The notes below the pieces were generated by a model, which was given only the letters and a program-made list of their open reading frames with translations, ran no database searches and was not told where the DNA came from. Below are positions 18,626-28,215 of a stretch of 64,000 nt of DNA, piece after piece; the stretch's first letter is position 1; each line of letters opens with the position of its first letter. The DNA is from Halomonas elongata (GTDB lineage: Bacteria > Pseudomonadota > Gammaproteobacteria > Pseudomonadales > Halomonadaceae): positions 44,658-108,657 of the forward strand of contig NZ_JAJQTQ010000015.1 in assembly GCF_029081005.1 (NCBI RefSeq), read 5' to 3'. Position numbers and translations under genes: made by a program.

Positions 18626-19882
18626 ATGGGCGATATGACCACCAGTCAGACCGATTCTCACCGTTTTCCGGCACTGCTTGGCCAGGGGCTGGTCGCCACT
18701 GGCGTGCTGTTGCTGCCAGCGTTGTCCCTGATCATCGATAGCGGCTACTCGCTCGGGTCGGCAGTGCTGCTGCTGGGGGGCCTGATGTTCGGCTGGCGGG
18801 GGGCGACGCAACGCATCGGGCGCCGCGAGGCCTGGATCCTTGTCGCCTTGCTGGGCTATGTCCTGGTGCATCTCGTGGCGCAGGTGGTGCATGACCTGTC
18901 ATGGAGTGACTTCGACCGACCGAGCCGTTTCCTGCTGGCGATACCGGCCTTTCTCCTGATGCTGCGCTTCCCGCCTCGTGTCGAGCACTTCATGGCAGGG
19001 CTGGTCGCGGGCGCGTCGATGACCGGGCTCTGGGGACTGTGGCAGAAGTTGATCGAGGGCGTCCCGCGGGCCATGGGATATACCCATGTCATTCAGTTCG
19101 GCAACATCAGCATGCTGATGGGACTGCTATGCCTGGCGGGGCTGGGCTGGGCGGCCATGCGATCACAGCATGCCCGTGTCTGGATGGGCGCGCTGATCCT
19201 GGGCGGCCTGCTGGGCATGCTGGGTTCATTGATGTCCGGGAGCCGAGGCGGCTGGGTCGGGCTACCCCTGGTGGCCCTGGCCTTCTACCGGGCCTATGCG
19301 CCCTATGTGAGTCGGCGCCTTCAGGCACTTATCGTCGGGGGCGGCACGATCATGCTGGCCCTGATACTGGCCATTCCGCAGACCGGCGTTGCCCAGCGTG
19401 TCGGCCAGGCCGTCAGCAATGTCGAGCAATACCTGGTCGAGGGCAATGCCAACACCTCGGTGGGACTGCGCTTCGACATGTGGTCGGCGGCGGCGCAGGC
19501 CATTCCCCGGCATCCTGTGCTTGGCTGGGACAGGGAAGACTACATGGCCTTCGAGGCCGATCTCATCGAGCGCGGAGACGTGGCCCCGGCGATCGCGAAT
19601 TTCGGGCACCCGCACAATGAGATACTCAATACCCTGCTCTTCGAGGGGATCATCGGCCTGTTCGGACTGCTGCTGCTCTACGGGGCGGCCTTGTGGCGCT
19701 TCCTGCCGGGGATCGAGAGCAACGACCTGACTCGGCGCTCGATGAGCCTGTGCGGCGCCTTGTTGCCGATATGCTTCATCGATTTCGGCCTGTCCCAGTC
19801 CTTCTTCGAACACAACAGTGGTGCGATGGTCTATGCCTTCTTCCTGGTGGTCCTGGCCACCCTGGTGCGGCGCTTCGAATAG
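18626..19882 (+). CDS. O-antigen ligase family protein (WaaL/Wzy_C type)
   Basis: The 418-aa protein is a polytopic inner-membrane protein with about ten to twelve hydrophobic segments. Between later segments there is a large periplasmic loop containing SGSRGGWVGLPLVALAF and GHPHNEILNTLLFEGIIGL, the R and H regions typical of O-antigen ligases. It should attach a glycan to lipid A-core, or polymerise it. No wzx/wzy O-antigen locus is seen in the window, so the substrate is unknown. Confidence 0.8.
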   Translation: MGDMTTSQTDSHRFPALLGQGLVATGVLLLPALSLIIDSGYSLGSAVLLLGGLMFGWRGATQRIGRREAWILVALLGYVLVHLVAQVVHDLSWSDFDRPSRFLLAIPAFLLMLRFPPRVEHFMAGLVAGASMTGLWGLWQKLIEGVPRAMGYTHVIQFGNISMLMGLLCLAGLGWAAMRSQHARVWMGALILGGLLGMLGSLMSGSRGGWVGLPLVALAFYRAYAPYVSRRLQALIVGGGTIMLALILAIPQTGVAQRVGQAVSNVEQYLVEGNANTSVGLRFDMWSAAAQAIPRHPVLGWDREDYMAFEADLIERGDVAPAIANFGHPHNEILNTLLFEGIIGLFGLLLLYGAALWRFLPGIESNDLTRRSMSLCGALLPICFIDFGLSQSFFEHNSGAMVYAFFLVVLATLVRRFE

Positions 19883-19906
19883 CGCCGCCAGGGGGCCGAC
19901 GATGGA

Positions 19907-21562
19907 TCACTCCGCCGCTTTGGCCGGTGGCGTTTCGGGGGGCAGCCATGGCGTTCGTGACGCATCGTCCGGAGCCATGCCGCCAATGTCGAAGCCCTGC
20001 CAGAGACGTTCGTGGAGCGCGGTTTCCCGCTTGAGCTGATCGTTGAGGGTCTGCAGGCCGTGCTGCTCGATCAGGGTCGGCTCGTTCGAGAGCAGTGACA
20101 CGCCCAGTCCGGCGCGATGCCAGTCGATGACGAACCCCATGGCTTCGAGCACCGTGGGCAGGACGTCCATGGTCGAGGCCTCGACCTTGATGCGTCGCGG
20201 TGCGAGGTCGTTGCCGAGCAGCATGAAGGTGTTGTGGCGCGGGCTGGCGGTCAGCTGCTCCCAGGCCGAGACGCGCATCGACAGATGATCGCTGGCGAGG
20301 ACCACCAGGGTATTCTTCAGCAGCCCGTCGCCGGCCAGGCGTTTCACCAGGTCATGCGCCATGCGGGCGGAACACTCGACACTGTAGAGAATGTCCGTGC
20401 CATCGAACGCCCCCTGGTATTGACGGCACTTCTCGGGGGGATAGCCGTAGGGCGGGTGCGTGGCCAGGCTCAGGTTGACCAGTCCCCAGGGGCGATCCTT
20501 CGCTTCCAGGCGTCGAATCTCCTCGACGGTCAAGGCATAGAGGTCGTCGTCGTAGAGGCCCCAGCTGTTCAGCTCATCCGGAGTCGTCAGCCTGGGCGCC
20601 AGGTCATCGCGACCCAGGATCCGCGAGAAGCCATGTCCCGCGTAGAACTTGCCCTTGCCGGCGAAGCGCTTGCTGGCCCCTCCCATGTAGGTCAGTGAAT
20701 AGCCCTGGCCGGCGAGCAGATCGCCCAGACAGGAGACGCCGGGGACGACCTGTTCGAGCGGCTCCAGCTGGCTGTCGTGGAGTAGTCCTGCCGGCATCAA
20801 TGGGACCCCGCACTGGCTGGCGATCATGCCGGCCATGGTCCAGCCGGTATTGTCGACCTGTCGTACGCCCTCGAACACCACGCCCTGGTCGCCCAGGGCG
20901 CCGAGAGGTGCATAGACGTCGCCGAAACGCTCGCGGTCGGCGTAGGTACGCTCGAGGCTCTCCAGATAGATGACCAGCAGGTTGGGTGGGGAGGCGGGTG
21001 CCTCGAGGATCACCGGGGCAACGTAACGCTGGTCCAGCCAGGCGCCTTCCTCGGCGACGATGGCCGCACTGCGTTGGCCGATGCCGTAGAGCAAAGGGTT
21101 GGTGGCCAGCAATACCAACGCCAGCAGTCGCTCCAGCAGCCGCCAACGACGATCATGGCGGACCAGCCAGGTGAAGGCCGCCAGGACCGGAAGCATGGCC
21201 AGGGTGTAGAGGATGGCGACGATGGTGCGTTCGCCTCCGCCATGCTCGCTGATACCGGCCTGCAGGTGGAAGAGCACCGCACCGAGATCGACAATGCCGA
21301 AGCTGTCGGCGAGATAGACGTAGACACCCCAGAAGATGAGCGGCACGAGCGACCAGGGCCAGCCTTTCGCCGGTGCATGACGGGATGGTACGCCCCAGCG
21401 CAGGGCACGAGCCGTCAACAGCCAGGCCGCCGTGATGGGCAGCTGGCCCCAGTGCGAGAGCTGGAGGGCCGTGACCAAGGCATAACCAAGAGCGAGCCCG
21501 AGAGTGAGCAAGGCCCACCAGCGGGGATGTTTTAGCCAGTCTGAGCGAGAGCGAAGCGTCAT
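19907..21562 (-). CDS. OpgB-like phosphoglycerol transferase (LTA synthase/sulfatase fold)
   Basis: Membrane-anchored alkaline-phosphatase-superfamily enzyme. About five N-terminal membrane helices precede a periplasmic sulfatase-like domain. Signature segments closely resemble E. coli OpgB/MdoB: LVIYLESLERTYADR, GWTMAGMIASQCGVPL (with the expected nucleophile threonine) and VLASDHLSM. It probably moves phosphoglycerol or phosphoethanolamine to a periplasmic glucan or to LPS. It faces the ligase gene tail to tail. The start is uncertain: ATG 21560-21562 or a GTG four codons upstream. Confidence 0.82.
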   Translation of the reverse strand: MTLRSRSDWLKHPRWWALLTLGLALGYALVTALQLSHWGQLPITAAWLLTARALRWGVPSRHAPAKGWPWSLVPLIFWGVYVYLADSFGIVDLGAVLFHLQAGISEHGGGERTIVAILYTLAMLPVLAAFTWLVRHDRRWRLLERLLALVLLATNPLLYGIGQRSAAIVAEEGAWLDQRYVAPVILEAPASPPNLLVIYLESLERTYADRERFGDVYAPLGALGDQGVVFEGVRQVDNTGWTMAGMIASQCGVPLMPAGLLHDSQLEPLEQVVPGVSCLGDLLAGQGYSLTYMGGASKRFAGKGKFYAGHGFSRILGRDDLAPRLTTPDELNSWGLYDDDLYALTVEEIRRLEAKDRPWGLVNLSLATHPPYGYPPEKCRQYQGAFDGTDILYSVECSARMAHDLVKRLAGDGLLKNTLVVLASDHLSMRVSAWEQLTASPRHNTFMLLGNDLAPRRIKVEASTMDVLPTVLEAMGFVIDWHRAGLGVSLLSNEPTLIEQHGLQTLNDQLKRETALHERLWQGFDIGGMAPDDASRTPWLPPETPPAKAAE

Positions 21563-21762
21563 AAAAGTCTGCACTGCATGAGGCGTGATAGTGGGCCTTC
21601 AGATGCAGTTAGAATACGCCATTGGCGCGAGCGTTGGCGATGACGAATATCCCAAGGAGTGTTTGCAGGGCACACCAAGCGACGCTCGCTGGAAAGAAGC
21701 ACCCCGGGCGGCCGGTGTCAATCAACTTTAGGTTGCCATTTCATGAACTAGCGCATAGATCT

Positions 21763-22728
21763 TTATATGGTTTTATTTGTTTTCGACAGGTAGCGCTCAA
21801 AGACCTTCATCGCGACAAGCATTTCGCGTTGCGAGTTAAAGAAATCGGCAATGTATCGATTTGCGTTTCGAATGATGGCCTGGGCTTCTTCTGGGTGTGC
21901 TAAATAGTAGTCAATTTTTTCTTCCAAGTCAGAAAAATCGTCGCGCACCTCTACGTAGTGGTAGCCGGGAATCAGCGTGCCTTCCATGAGCCAAGTTTCA
22001 TAAATGGGGCGCTTCATGAAACAGAGCGAGTTGGAAGCCATGATCCACTTCAGGTTGGTGGCAACATCGTTTCCTTCAATGCTTAAAATGAATTTGTACT
22101 CAAGCTGTTTTTCGATAGGCATGAAGGGTTTCCGGTAAGCTGCGGTTTTCTCCTTGTCATCGGTAGCACCAATATCACAGCATGGCAGATTATAGCATTG
22201 GTCCAAGAAATGGCGACGATGAGGTTGGTGGGCTGCTCCACGCCACACCAAGGAGTTTCTCTTGTCGTCGTAACGATAATGATCTTTTACCGTATAGAAA
22301 TGACGTACACTGTTGAGTTTGAGGAGTACAGAGTTTCGGTTTTCACCATGGATGGGCCGACTTTTGACGAAAGTCGGGGCGTCGGGCACATAGACTTTGT
22401 CCCCAAACCGATAATGGTATGCAACGTCGTCGGGAAAGTATTTTGCTGTTTGATAAAAGTCAAGGTGATAAGTCGACTTTTTGAAACTCAGGGATAGGTC
22501 GCGGTTTCGGGTTGCCGTGTCCGATAAAACGTGGGTGGCATCAAGCTTGTTGTAGTAATCGATACGCGCGTTGATGGCCTCCTGCTCAGCGCTGGGCAGG
22601 GCATCGAATGATGAGAGAAGTGCCTGGCAACGGCGTTGAAAAAAAGGCCTTGGAGGAAGTGACCTCAGAAGACCTGAGAAATAAAATATCATCTTGTGCG
22701 CGCGATAAGCATTCTTGCCGTTCATCAT
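21763..22728 (-). CDS. Glycosyltransferase family 90 (LpsA-like)
   Basis: The 321-aa protein resembles the CAP10/LpsA glycosyltransferases (family 90) used in LPS core building. Typical segments include NSLVWRGAAHQPHRRHFLDQ, KFILSIEGNDVATNLKWIM and a C-terminal helical tail. It has no signal peptide and should act on the cytoplasmic face. Its DNA is clearly AT-richer than its neighbours, suggesting recent acquisition. It starts 12 bp after the upstream glycosyltransferase gene, forming a two-gene minus-strand unit. Confidence 0.82.
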   Translation of the reverse strand: MMNGKNAYRAHKMIFYFSGLLRSLPPRPFFQRRCQALLSSFDALPSAEQEAINARIDYYNKLDATHVLSDTATRNRDLSLSFKKSTYHLDFYQTAKYFPDDVAYHYRFGDKVYVPDAPTFVKSRPIHGENRNSVLLKLNSVRHFYTVKDHYRYDDKRNSLVWRGAAHQPHRRHFLDQCYNLPCCDIGATDDKEKTAAYRKPFMPIEKQLEYKFILSIEGNDVATNLKWIMASNSLCFMKRPIYETWLMEGTLIPGYHYVEVRDDFSDLEEKIDYYLAHPEEAQAIIRNANRYIADFFNSQREMLVAMKVFERYLSKTNKTI

Positions 22729-22740
22729 GGAGAGCAGGAT

Positions 22741-23838
22741 CTAGTGATTGGGATGTTGGGCAATAGACAAGTACAAATCCATGTAAGAATTGGCCATGGC
22801 CTCGGGAGTGTATTGACTGAGTTGTTGAGTGGCATTTTGAGCAAGCGTTAGACGCAATGCCTTGTCGCGCAGGCTGACCAGGTGGCGGGACAATGTTTCA
22901 GCGTCACCCGAGGGAAACAATAACCCCGTCTTTCCATGGTGGATAATATCCGGGATGCCGCCGGTCTGACTGGCGACGATAGGTACTTCGGCTTTCATGG
23001 CATCCAGAAGTACCGATCCCAGTCCTTCATTGCGTGAAGGAAAGGCAAAAACGTCCAGCGCCGCAAGATAATGACCCAGGTCCGGCTTGAAGCCAGCCCA
23101 GACCACATTGTCCAAATCGGCACTTTCCTGTTTCAGGGTGGTCTCATCTTCTCCCCGGCCAAAAAATACGAACAGCATGTCCGGCTGCGAGCGCTGTAGC
23201 CGGCGAGCGGCGTCAATCAGCACTCGTTGACCCTTGTGTCGATCCACCAGCGCGCCGGCATGGCCCACGAGGAAACGATCAGGGTAGCGTGCACGGAAAT
23301 CCTGAGCCACCTTAGGGGATGTTGTGAACGAGGTGAAGGCGCTGGGGATCTTTACCACCGGATACGGGCTGAGGGGCTGAATATTATCGGCGATGACACT
23401 GGATAGTGCGACGCAGCGCTGTGCATTGCGATAAAATAGGCGATTGCTGAATCTGCGCTTGACCGGCGTATCCACCCGGCGAGTAATGAGGTAGGGCGTG
23501 GCCAAGAATCGGCGATGCAGCCAGGCCCAATGAACGGCTTTGGCATCATGGGCATGGACCAAATCGGTGCGTCCGGCCTGCCGATGTCCGGCCAGCTGAT
23601 GGCGAGCGCTGACAAAACGCACTCCCGGCGTGGTGGACAGTTCCGACCGCAGAGGAGAGTCAGGTTGGCACACCAGTGTCTGGGAGGAGACCCCGGGCTT
23701 GCCAGCCAACGCCTTGATCAGCAACACGGTTTGTCGCTCACCGCCACGAAACCCTTTGGCCAGATTGGCGTGGATGATATGCAAAGTCAGCCTCGCGGAA
23801 AGATTTGTAGGGATAATGGCGGCTATAGTAGCATTCAT
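22741..23838 (-). CDS. Glycosyltransferase family 4 protein
   Basis: The 365-aa GT-B glycosyltransferase has an N-terminal KGFRGGERQTVLLIKAL segment and the family 4 donor site (FPSRNEGLGSVLLDAMKAEVPIVAS, with the E-x7-E motif). Likely adds a sugar to the LPS core. The annotated ATG gives an extra ~18 residues before the conserved HIIHANLAKGF; a CTG or TTG start there is possible. Divergent from the family 2 gene at 23867. Confidence 0.85.
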   Translation of the reverse strand: MNATIAAIIPTNLSARLTLHIIHANLAKGFRGGERQTVLLIKALAGKPGVSSQTLVCQPDSPLRSELSTTPGVRFVSARHQLAGHRQAGRTDLVHAHDAKAVHWAWLHRRFLATPYLITRRVDTPVKRRFSNRLFYRNAQRCVALSSVIADNIQPLSPYPVVKIPSAFTSFTTSPKVAQDFRARYPDRFLVGHAGALVDRHKGQRVLIDAARRLQRSQPDMLFVFFGRGEDETTLKQESADLDNVVWAGFKPDLGHYLAALDVFAFPSRNEGLGSVLLDAMKAEVPIVASQTGGIPDIIHHGKTGLLFPSGDAETLSRHLVSLRDKALRLTLAQNATQQLSQYTPEAMANSYMDLYLSIAQHPNH

Positions 23839-23866
23839 CTTCTATCCAGACAGGATGGCCCTCTGT

Positions 23867-24616
23867 ATGCTCGCTGAGTTAAGTGTCGTTATTATTACAC
23901 GCAACGCGGCGGGCACGCTGGCTCGTACGCTCAACGCGCTCGACCCCATCGGGGAGGTGGTCATCTATGACAATGGCTCCACTGACGAGACCCTCGAGAT
24001 TGCCCGTCGTTATCACAATGTATCGCTGCATACGGGCGCTTTTCTCGGCTTTGGTCCGACCAAGCGCCATGCCGTATCTCTTGCCCGCCAGGACTGGATT
24101 CTTTCGCTGGATGCCGATGAAGCGCCTACAGCTCGCTGGCTCGAGTCGTTGGGCGGCTGGCTGACCCATGCCGACACGCGGGAGGTCGTCGAGGTGAGGC
24201 GAGAAAACTGGCTGCTGGGGAAGCCCGTCCAGCATTCCGGTTGGGGCCGTGACTGGCTGATTCGGGTCTTCAATCGCCAGCACCATGACTTCAATGATGC
24301 CATGGTCCATGAATCCATTGCCGTTACCGACACCACTCAGGTGGTTCGCCTGGATGGCCATATTGAGCACCTAGCCGTGACCGAGCTTGGGCAGTTTCTG
24401 GAAAAGGTCAATCGTTACTCCGGGATTCGTGCGAGCTCCGATACCCTTCGTGTATACCCTGTATGGATCATTATGGTTAAGTCTGCCTTTGCCTTCTTTC
24501 GTACCTTCTTTTTGCAGAGAGGCTTTCTTGACGGGTGGCGTGGGCTGGTCATCGCGGTGTCAAATGCCAATGGTGTTTTCTGGAAATACATGAAACGCCG
24601 TGTTCGGGATCAATGA
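23867..24616 (+). CDS. Glycosyltransferase family 2 (WaaE/KdtX-like)
   Basis: The 249-aa GT-A enzyme starts MLAELSVVIITRNAAGTL and has the donor motif VIYDNGSTDETLEIA and the metal site SLDADEAPT. It resembles the WaaE/KdtX beta-glucosyltransferases that decorate heptose I of the inner core. The ATG at 23867 is chosen because the conserved fold begins immediately after it. It diverges from the family 4 gene with under 30 bp between starts, so the promoters must overlap the coding ends. Confidence 0.85.
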   Translation: MLAELSVVIITRNAAGTLARTLNALDPIGEVVIYDNGSTDETLEIARRYHNVSLHTGAFLGFGPTKRHAVSLARQDWILSLDADEAPTARWLESLGGWLTHADTREVVEVRRENWLLGKPVQHSGWGRDWLIRVFNRQHHDFNDAMVHESIAVTDTTQVVRLDGHIEHLAVTELGQFLEKVNRYSGIRASSDTLRVYPVWIIMVKSAFAFFRTFFLQRGFLDGWRGLVIAVSNANGVFWKYMKRRVRDQ

Positions 24617-24718
24617 TGGTACCTTGATGATGTCTAAAAGAAAACGGCTGTCGAGATATTGTAACTTCGGTTTGCTGGTAAACATCGCCAGTGTCCATGT
24701 GGGCACTAAGGAGTGCTC

Positions 24719-25840
24719 ATGAAAATAGCGTTAGTGCACATGCGTCATGCGGCATCCGGAGGTACCGAAAGATTTCTCAATGAATTGTCGCGTTACTTGG
24801 CTGAACGTGGAGAAAAGGTAACGATCATATGCCGCTCTCATTCAGCCCCACCTCATCCAGCCATTCGTTTTGTTCGCTTGCGTCCATTCAGTATTGGAAA
24901 GGCCCAGCGCATGTGGCGTTTTGCCCAGGCAGTAGAGCGTCACGTGGAAGCTGAGGACTATGATCTTGTCTATGGCTTGGGAAAAACCTGGACCCACGAC
25001 TTGTTGCGAATCGGTGGAGGTACTGTCCATCGTCATCTGATCTCCAAACCGAAGCGTCAGTGGCGTTGGAAGGACAGGGTTGCGGCGCGAATCGAGGCTC
25101 GGGCCATGACACTCGGGGCCTACTATCATGTTGTATCCAATTCTTGGCAGAGCGATAGGGAGATCGCTGAAGCCTACGAGGTTCCTGTCGAAAAGCGCTC
25201 GGTGATTCACAACTTTGTCGATACGCGACGTTTCGACCGAGAACGCCTGGGTGACAGTGTACCTGATCTTGCTCGAGAGCTGGAGCTGAATGCATCCTGG
25301 CCGGTCTTCCTGTTTCTCGGTACCGGCTATCAGCGTAAGGGATTGGCCTCGACCCTTGAGGCGTTCTCTCGACTCGACATCGACGCACATCTCCTGGTAG
25401 TGGGACGCGACTCCCGACAGGCGAAGTTTGAAGAGTTGGCACGACAACTTGGCATAGCCGAAAAATGCCTTTTTCTGGGCGAACAGTCGTCTCCGGAACG
25501 GTACTTTTCTCTCGCTGACTGTTATGTGCTGCCGGCATATTATGAGCCTTTCGGTTTTACCATGCTCGAAGCGCTTGCCTGCGGTACACCCGTCATCACC
25601 ACGGAAAACTGCGGGGCAAAAGAGGTAGTATCATCCGAGGTGGCCTCGGTAATCGATCGGGCCGATAATATAGCCAGCTTGACGTCCGCCATGGCTTATT
25701 GGGCGTCTCGCAAAGGTGATGCGTCATTGCGAGAACAATGCCGAGACACGGCATTGAAGCTTGATGTCAAAGAAGTCATGGATGAGAACTACCGCTGCAT
25801 CCTGGACGTCTATCGGCAGAAGCAGGCAACCCGATGCTGA
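24719..25840 (+). CDS. WaaG-like LPS core glycosyltransferase (family 4)
   Basis: The 373-aa protein begins MKIALVHMRHAASGGTERF behind an AAGGAG ribosome site and has the WaaG-like features GGGTVHRHL, FLFLGTGYQRKGLAS and PAYYEPFGFTMLEALACGTP. It is likely the glucosyltransferase that starts the outer core on heptose II. It overlaps the following yrbL-like gene by 7 bp. Base composition is intermediate between the AT-rich module and the surrounding genome. Confidence 0.85.
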   Translation: MKIALVHMRHAASGGTERFLNELSRYLAERGEKVTIICRSHSAPPHPAIRFVRLRPFSIGKAQRMWRFAQAVERHVEAEDYDLVYGLGKTWTHDLLRIGGGTVHRHLISKPKRQWRWKDRVAARIEARAMTLGAYYHVVSNSWQSDREIAEAYEVPVEKRSVIHNFVDTRRFDRERLGDSVPDLARELELNASWPVFLFLGTGYQRKGLASTLEAFSRLDIDAHLLVVGRDSRQAKFEELARQLGIAEKCLFLGEQSSPERYFSLADCYVLPAYYEPFGFTMLEALACGTPVITTENCGAKEVVSSEVASVIDRADNIASLTSAMAYWASRKGDASLREQCRDTALKLDVKEVMDENYRCILDVYRQKQATRC

Positions 25841-26421
25841 CGGTCGACCATTGGGACATCATTGGGCGGGGGGATGAGCGCAACTGCTATCTCCATCCAG
25901 ACGATCCGTCACGCTGCATCAAGCTCAGTCGCAAAGACAAGGCCAAGCAGACCCGTCGCGAACTACGCTATTTTCAGACCTTGAGGCGCCGGGGTATTCC
26001 TTTTACACACATTCCAGAGTTTTTCGGGATAGTGGAAGATGAAGCCCTGATCGGTTTCGAGCAGCAACTGGTCGTTGATGATCAAGGCAAGCTACCGCCC
26101 AATGTCGCCCAATACTTGAGTGTGCCGCTGACACCCCGGCAAATCAGCCGCTTCTGGGAGGGGCTTGATGCGCTCAAGGCGTATTTGTTGACGTATAACG
26201 TGGTGCCCTGCGACCTGGTGATGAGCAATCTGCTGGTGATCGAGAGGCCGGATGCCACGACCGTCATGTTAATAGATGGCCTGGGTGCCTCGGAGCTGAT
26301 TCCGCTGCCTGAGTACCTGCCTTGGCTGGGGGGGCGAAAGATACGGCGCAAGTGGGCAAAGTTCATCGCCAAATTCGTTGAGCCGCATTTTGCGGCCATG
26401 CAGACCGGTCAGCCTTCATAA
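25834..26421 (+). CDS. YrbL-family protein (kinase-fold)
   Basis: The 195-aa protein matches the YrbL (PhoP regulatory network) family, small kinase-like proteins of poorly known function: GRGDERNCYLHPDDPSRCIK resembles a nucleotide-binding loop, and PCDLVMSNLLVIERP ... VMLIDGLG resembles the catalytic and metal loops. Its overlap with a core glycosyltransferase suggests a role in LPS phosphorylation or its control. It overlaps the convergent kdkA gene by 13 bp. Confidence 0.8.
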   Translation: MLTVDHWDIIGRGDERNCYLHPDDPSRCIKLSRKDKAKQTRRELRYFQTLRRRGIPFTHIPEFFGIVEDEALIGFEQQLVVDDQGKLPPNVAQYLSVPLTPRQISRFWEGLDALKAYLLTYNVVPCDLVMSNLLVIERPDATTVMLIDGLGASELIPLPEYLPWLGGRKIRRKWAKFIAKFVEPHFAAMQTGQPS

Positions 26422-27119
26422 CCGCGGGTGATCACCCGAGCTACCCGTGACGCTTCGCTGGGTGCCAGGAACTTCTGCAACGAGCGTTCCAGGCGCTCGA
26501 GATTGGCCTGCTGCCATCGGCCTGGACGGCGAAGGCGACACCGGTCGAGATCGATCAGCCAGACCGAACCCGAGGGGGCGATCAGCAGGTTGCGGGCGTT
26601 GAGGTCCACGTGGTCGAGGCCGGCATCGTGGAAACGTCGTATGGTATCGCCGACTCGGTGCAGCAAGGGCGTGTCGGCCTCGGGAAGACACTCGGCCAGG
26701 GCGCGCGAACCGGGCAGGCGAACGGTGATCAGGCTGGCCTCGTAGGTGAGACCGGCGCGCGTCACGCCGGCGGCCACCGGGCGAGGTACGGGCAGGTCGA
26801 GGGCATGGAGGTGGGCGGTCAGGCGCATTTCGCGAAAGGCGCGGCTGCGCTCCACTCCGCACCACAGGTAGCGATCGGCGCTGATTCGGGCGACGAGACC
26901 GCCGCGGCGGTAGGGGCGCAGCACCCATTGCTCGTGCCCCGCCTGGAGAAACAGACTGGCGCCGCGTCCGGGGGCTTCGCCGACGACCTTGCCTGTTCGG
27001 CGCCAGTGCTCGGGATCGAGGTGATGCGGGCCGATTTGTGGCGCCCCGTCGGCGTCACATAAACTATCCGCATCATATAGAATGCAAGTCTTTCCCTTTC
27101 GATACGTTGCCAATCGCAT
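26409..27119 (-). CDS. kdkA: 3-deoxy-D-manno-octulosonic acid kinase
   Basis: KdkA phosphorylates Kdo at position 4 in LPS that carries a single Kdo or modified inner core. The 236-aa product has the LPS-kinase fold, with GLVARISADRYLW, the catalytic loop LDHVDLNARNLLI and metal motif VWLIDLDRC. The start ATG (27117-27119) has a GAGG site upstream; no later ATG is in frame. This start overlaps the divergent heptosyltransferase ATG by 2 bases within the sequence CATG. Confidence 0.88.
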   Translation of the reverse strand: MRLATYRKGKTCILYDADSLCDADGAPQIGPHHLDPEHWRRTGKVVGEAPGRGASLFLQAGHEQWVLRPYRRGGLVARISADRYLWCGVERSRAFREMRLTAHLHALDLPVPRPVAAGVTRAGLTYEASLITVRLPGSRALAECLPEADTPLLHRVGDTIRRFHDAGLDHVDLNARNLLIAPSGSVWLIDLDRCRLRRPGRWQQANLERLERSLQKFLAPSEASRVARVITRGYEG

Positions 27120-28215
27120 GAAGCATCCTCTGCCCGACCGACCCGAGCACATTGGTGTGCTGCGTCTCTCTGCCCTGGGCGATGTCTGCAATCTGGTACC
27201 GACGGTTCGCGCGTTGCAACGCCAATGGCCCGAGGCACGCATCACCTGGATCATCGGCAAGGGCGAGCACAGTCTACTGGCCGGGCTTTCCGGGGTCGAG
27301 TTCATCGTCTATGACAAGTCCACCGGACTGGCGGGCATGCGCGAGCTCTGGCGGCGCCTCGGCGATACCCGTTTCGATGTGCTGTTGCACATGCAACAGG
27401 CACTGCGGGCCAGCGTGCTGTCGCTGGGGCTCAAGGCGGACCTGCGCATCGGCTACGACAAGGCGCGAGCCAAGGATGCCCAGCACTGGTTCACTCATCG
27501 CCAGCTGAATCCGCACCCACGGGCCCATGTGCTGGAATCCTTTCTCGATTTTGCCCGTCTGATGGGCGTCGAGGACCTCTCGCTGGACTGGTCATTGCCG
27601 GTGCCCGAGGCCGCCCGCCAGGAGGCCGCCGGCTTCACGTCGGGAAGCCCTTACATCCTGATGAGCCCCTGTGCCAACCCGCGCCTGCGCAATTTTCGCA
27701 ACTGGTCCGCCGAAGGCTACGCGGCGGTGGTCGAACACGCCTGGGTGCAACATGGCCTGAAGACGGTGCTGACGGGCGGGGGCAGTACTCAGGAGCGCGA
27801 GATGGGCCAACGCATCGCGGCCCAGGCCCAGTCCGGCGCGGTCATCGATGCGATCGGCGAATCCTCGCTCAAGGGACTGCTGGCATTGATCGACGAGGCG
27901 CGGACGGTGATCGCGCCGGATTCGGGGCCGGTGCACATGGCCAATGCCATGGGCACGCCGACCGTCGGCCTGTTTGCCACCACCAACCCGGAGCGTGCCG
28001 GCCCCTATCGCTGGCGGGATTTCGTGGTCAACCGCTATCCCGAGGCGGTACGCCGCTATTTGCACAAGGACCCCGACACCCTGCCCTGGGGGCAGCGTGT
28101 GCGTCATCCCGACGCCATGTCGCTGATTCGTGCCGATGACGTGATCGATCGACTTGAAGCATTGCTGGCCACGTCCTCGCCCCGCAAGCCAACGGAGTTC
28201 CCCGATGAAACTTGA
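27118..28215 (+). CDS. Glycosyltransferase family 9 (heptosyltransferase, WaaC/WaaQ type)
   Basis: The 365-aa GT9 protein starts [20 protein letters not shown], with [20 protein letters not shown], and has the ADP-heptose donor signature [23 protein letters not shown]. Since waaF is already present, this is the best candidate for heptosyltransferase I (WaaC) or a third heptosyltransferase (WaaQ). An alternative ATG 12 codons upstream (27082) is possible. It overlaps hldE by 11 bp and so shares its operon. Confidence 0.85.
   Translation: MKHPLPDRPEHIGVLRLSALGDVCNLVPTVRALQRQWPEARITWIIGKGEHSLLAGLSGVEFIVYDKSTGLAGMRELWRRLGDTRFDVLLHMQQALRASVLSLGLKADLRIGYDKARAKDAQHWFTHRQLNPHPRAHVLESFLDFARLMGVEDLSLDWSLPVPEAARQEAAGFTSGSPYILMSPCANPRLRNFRNWSAEGYAAVVEHAWVQHGLKTVLTGGGSTQEREMGQRIAAQAQSGAVIDAIGESSLKGLLALIDEARTVIAPDSGPVHMANAMGTPTVGLFATTNPERAGPYRWRDFVVNRYPEAVRRYLHKDPDTLPWGQRVRHPDAMSLIRADDVIDRLEALLATSSPRKPTEFPDET

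Noticed and set aside
18626..28215. Full O-antigen or capsule locus
   Set aside because: There is no wzx, wzy, wzz or nucleotide-sugar gene set; the content fits core synthesis plus one ligase-like gene.
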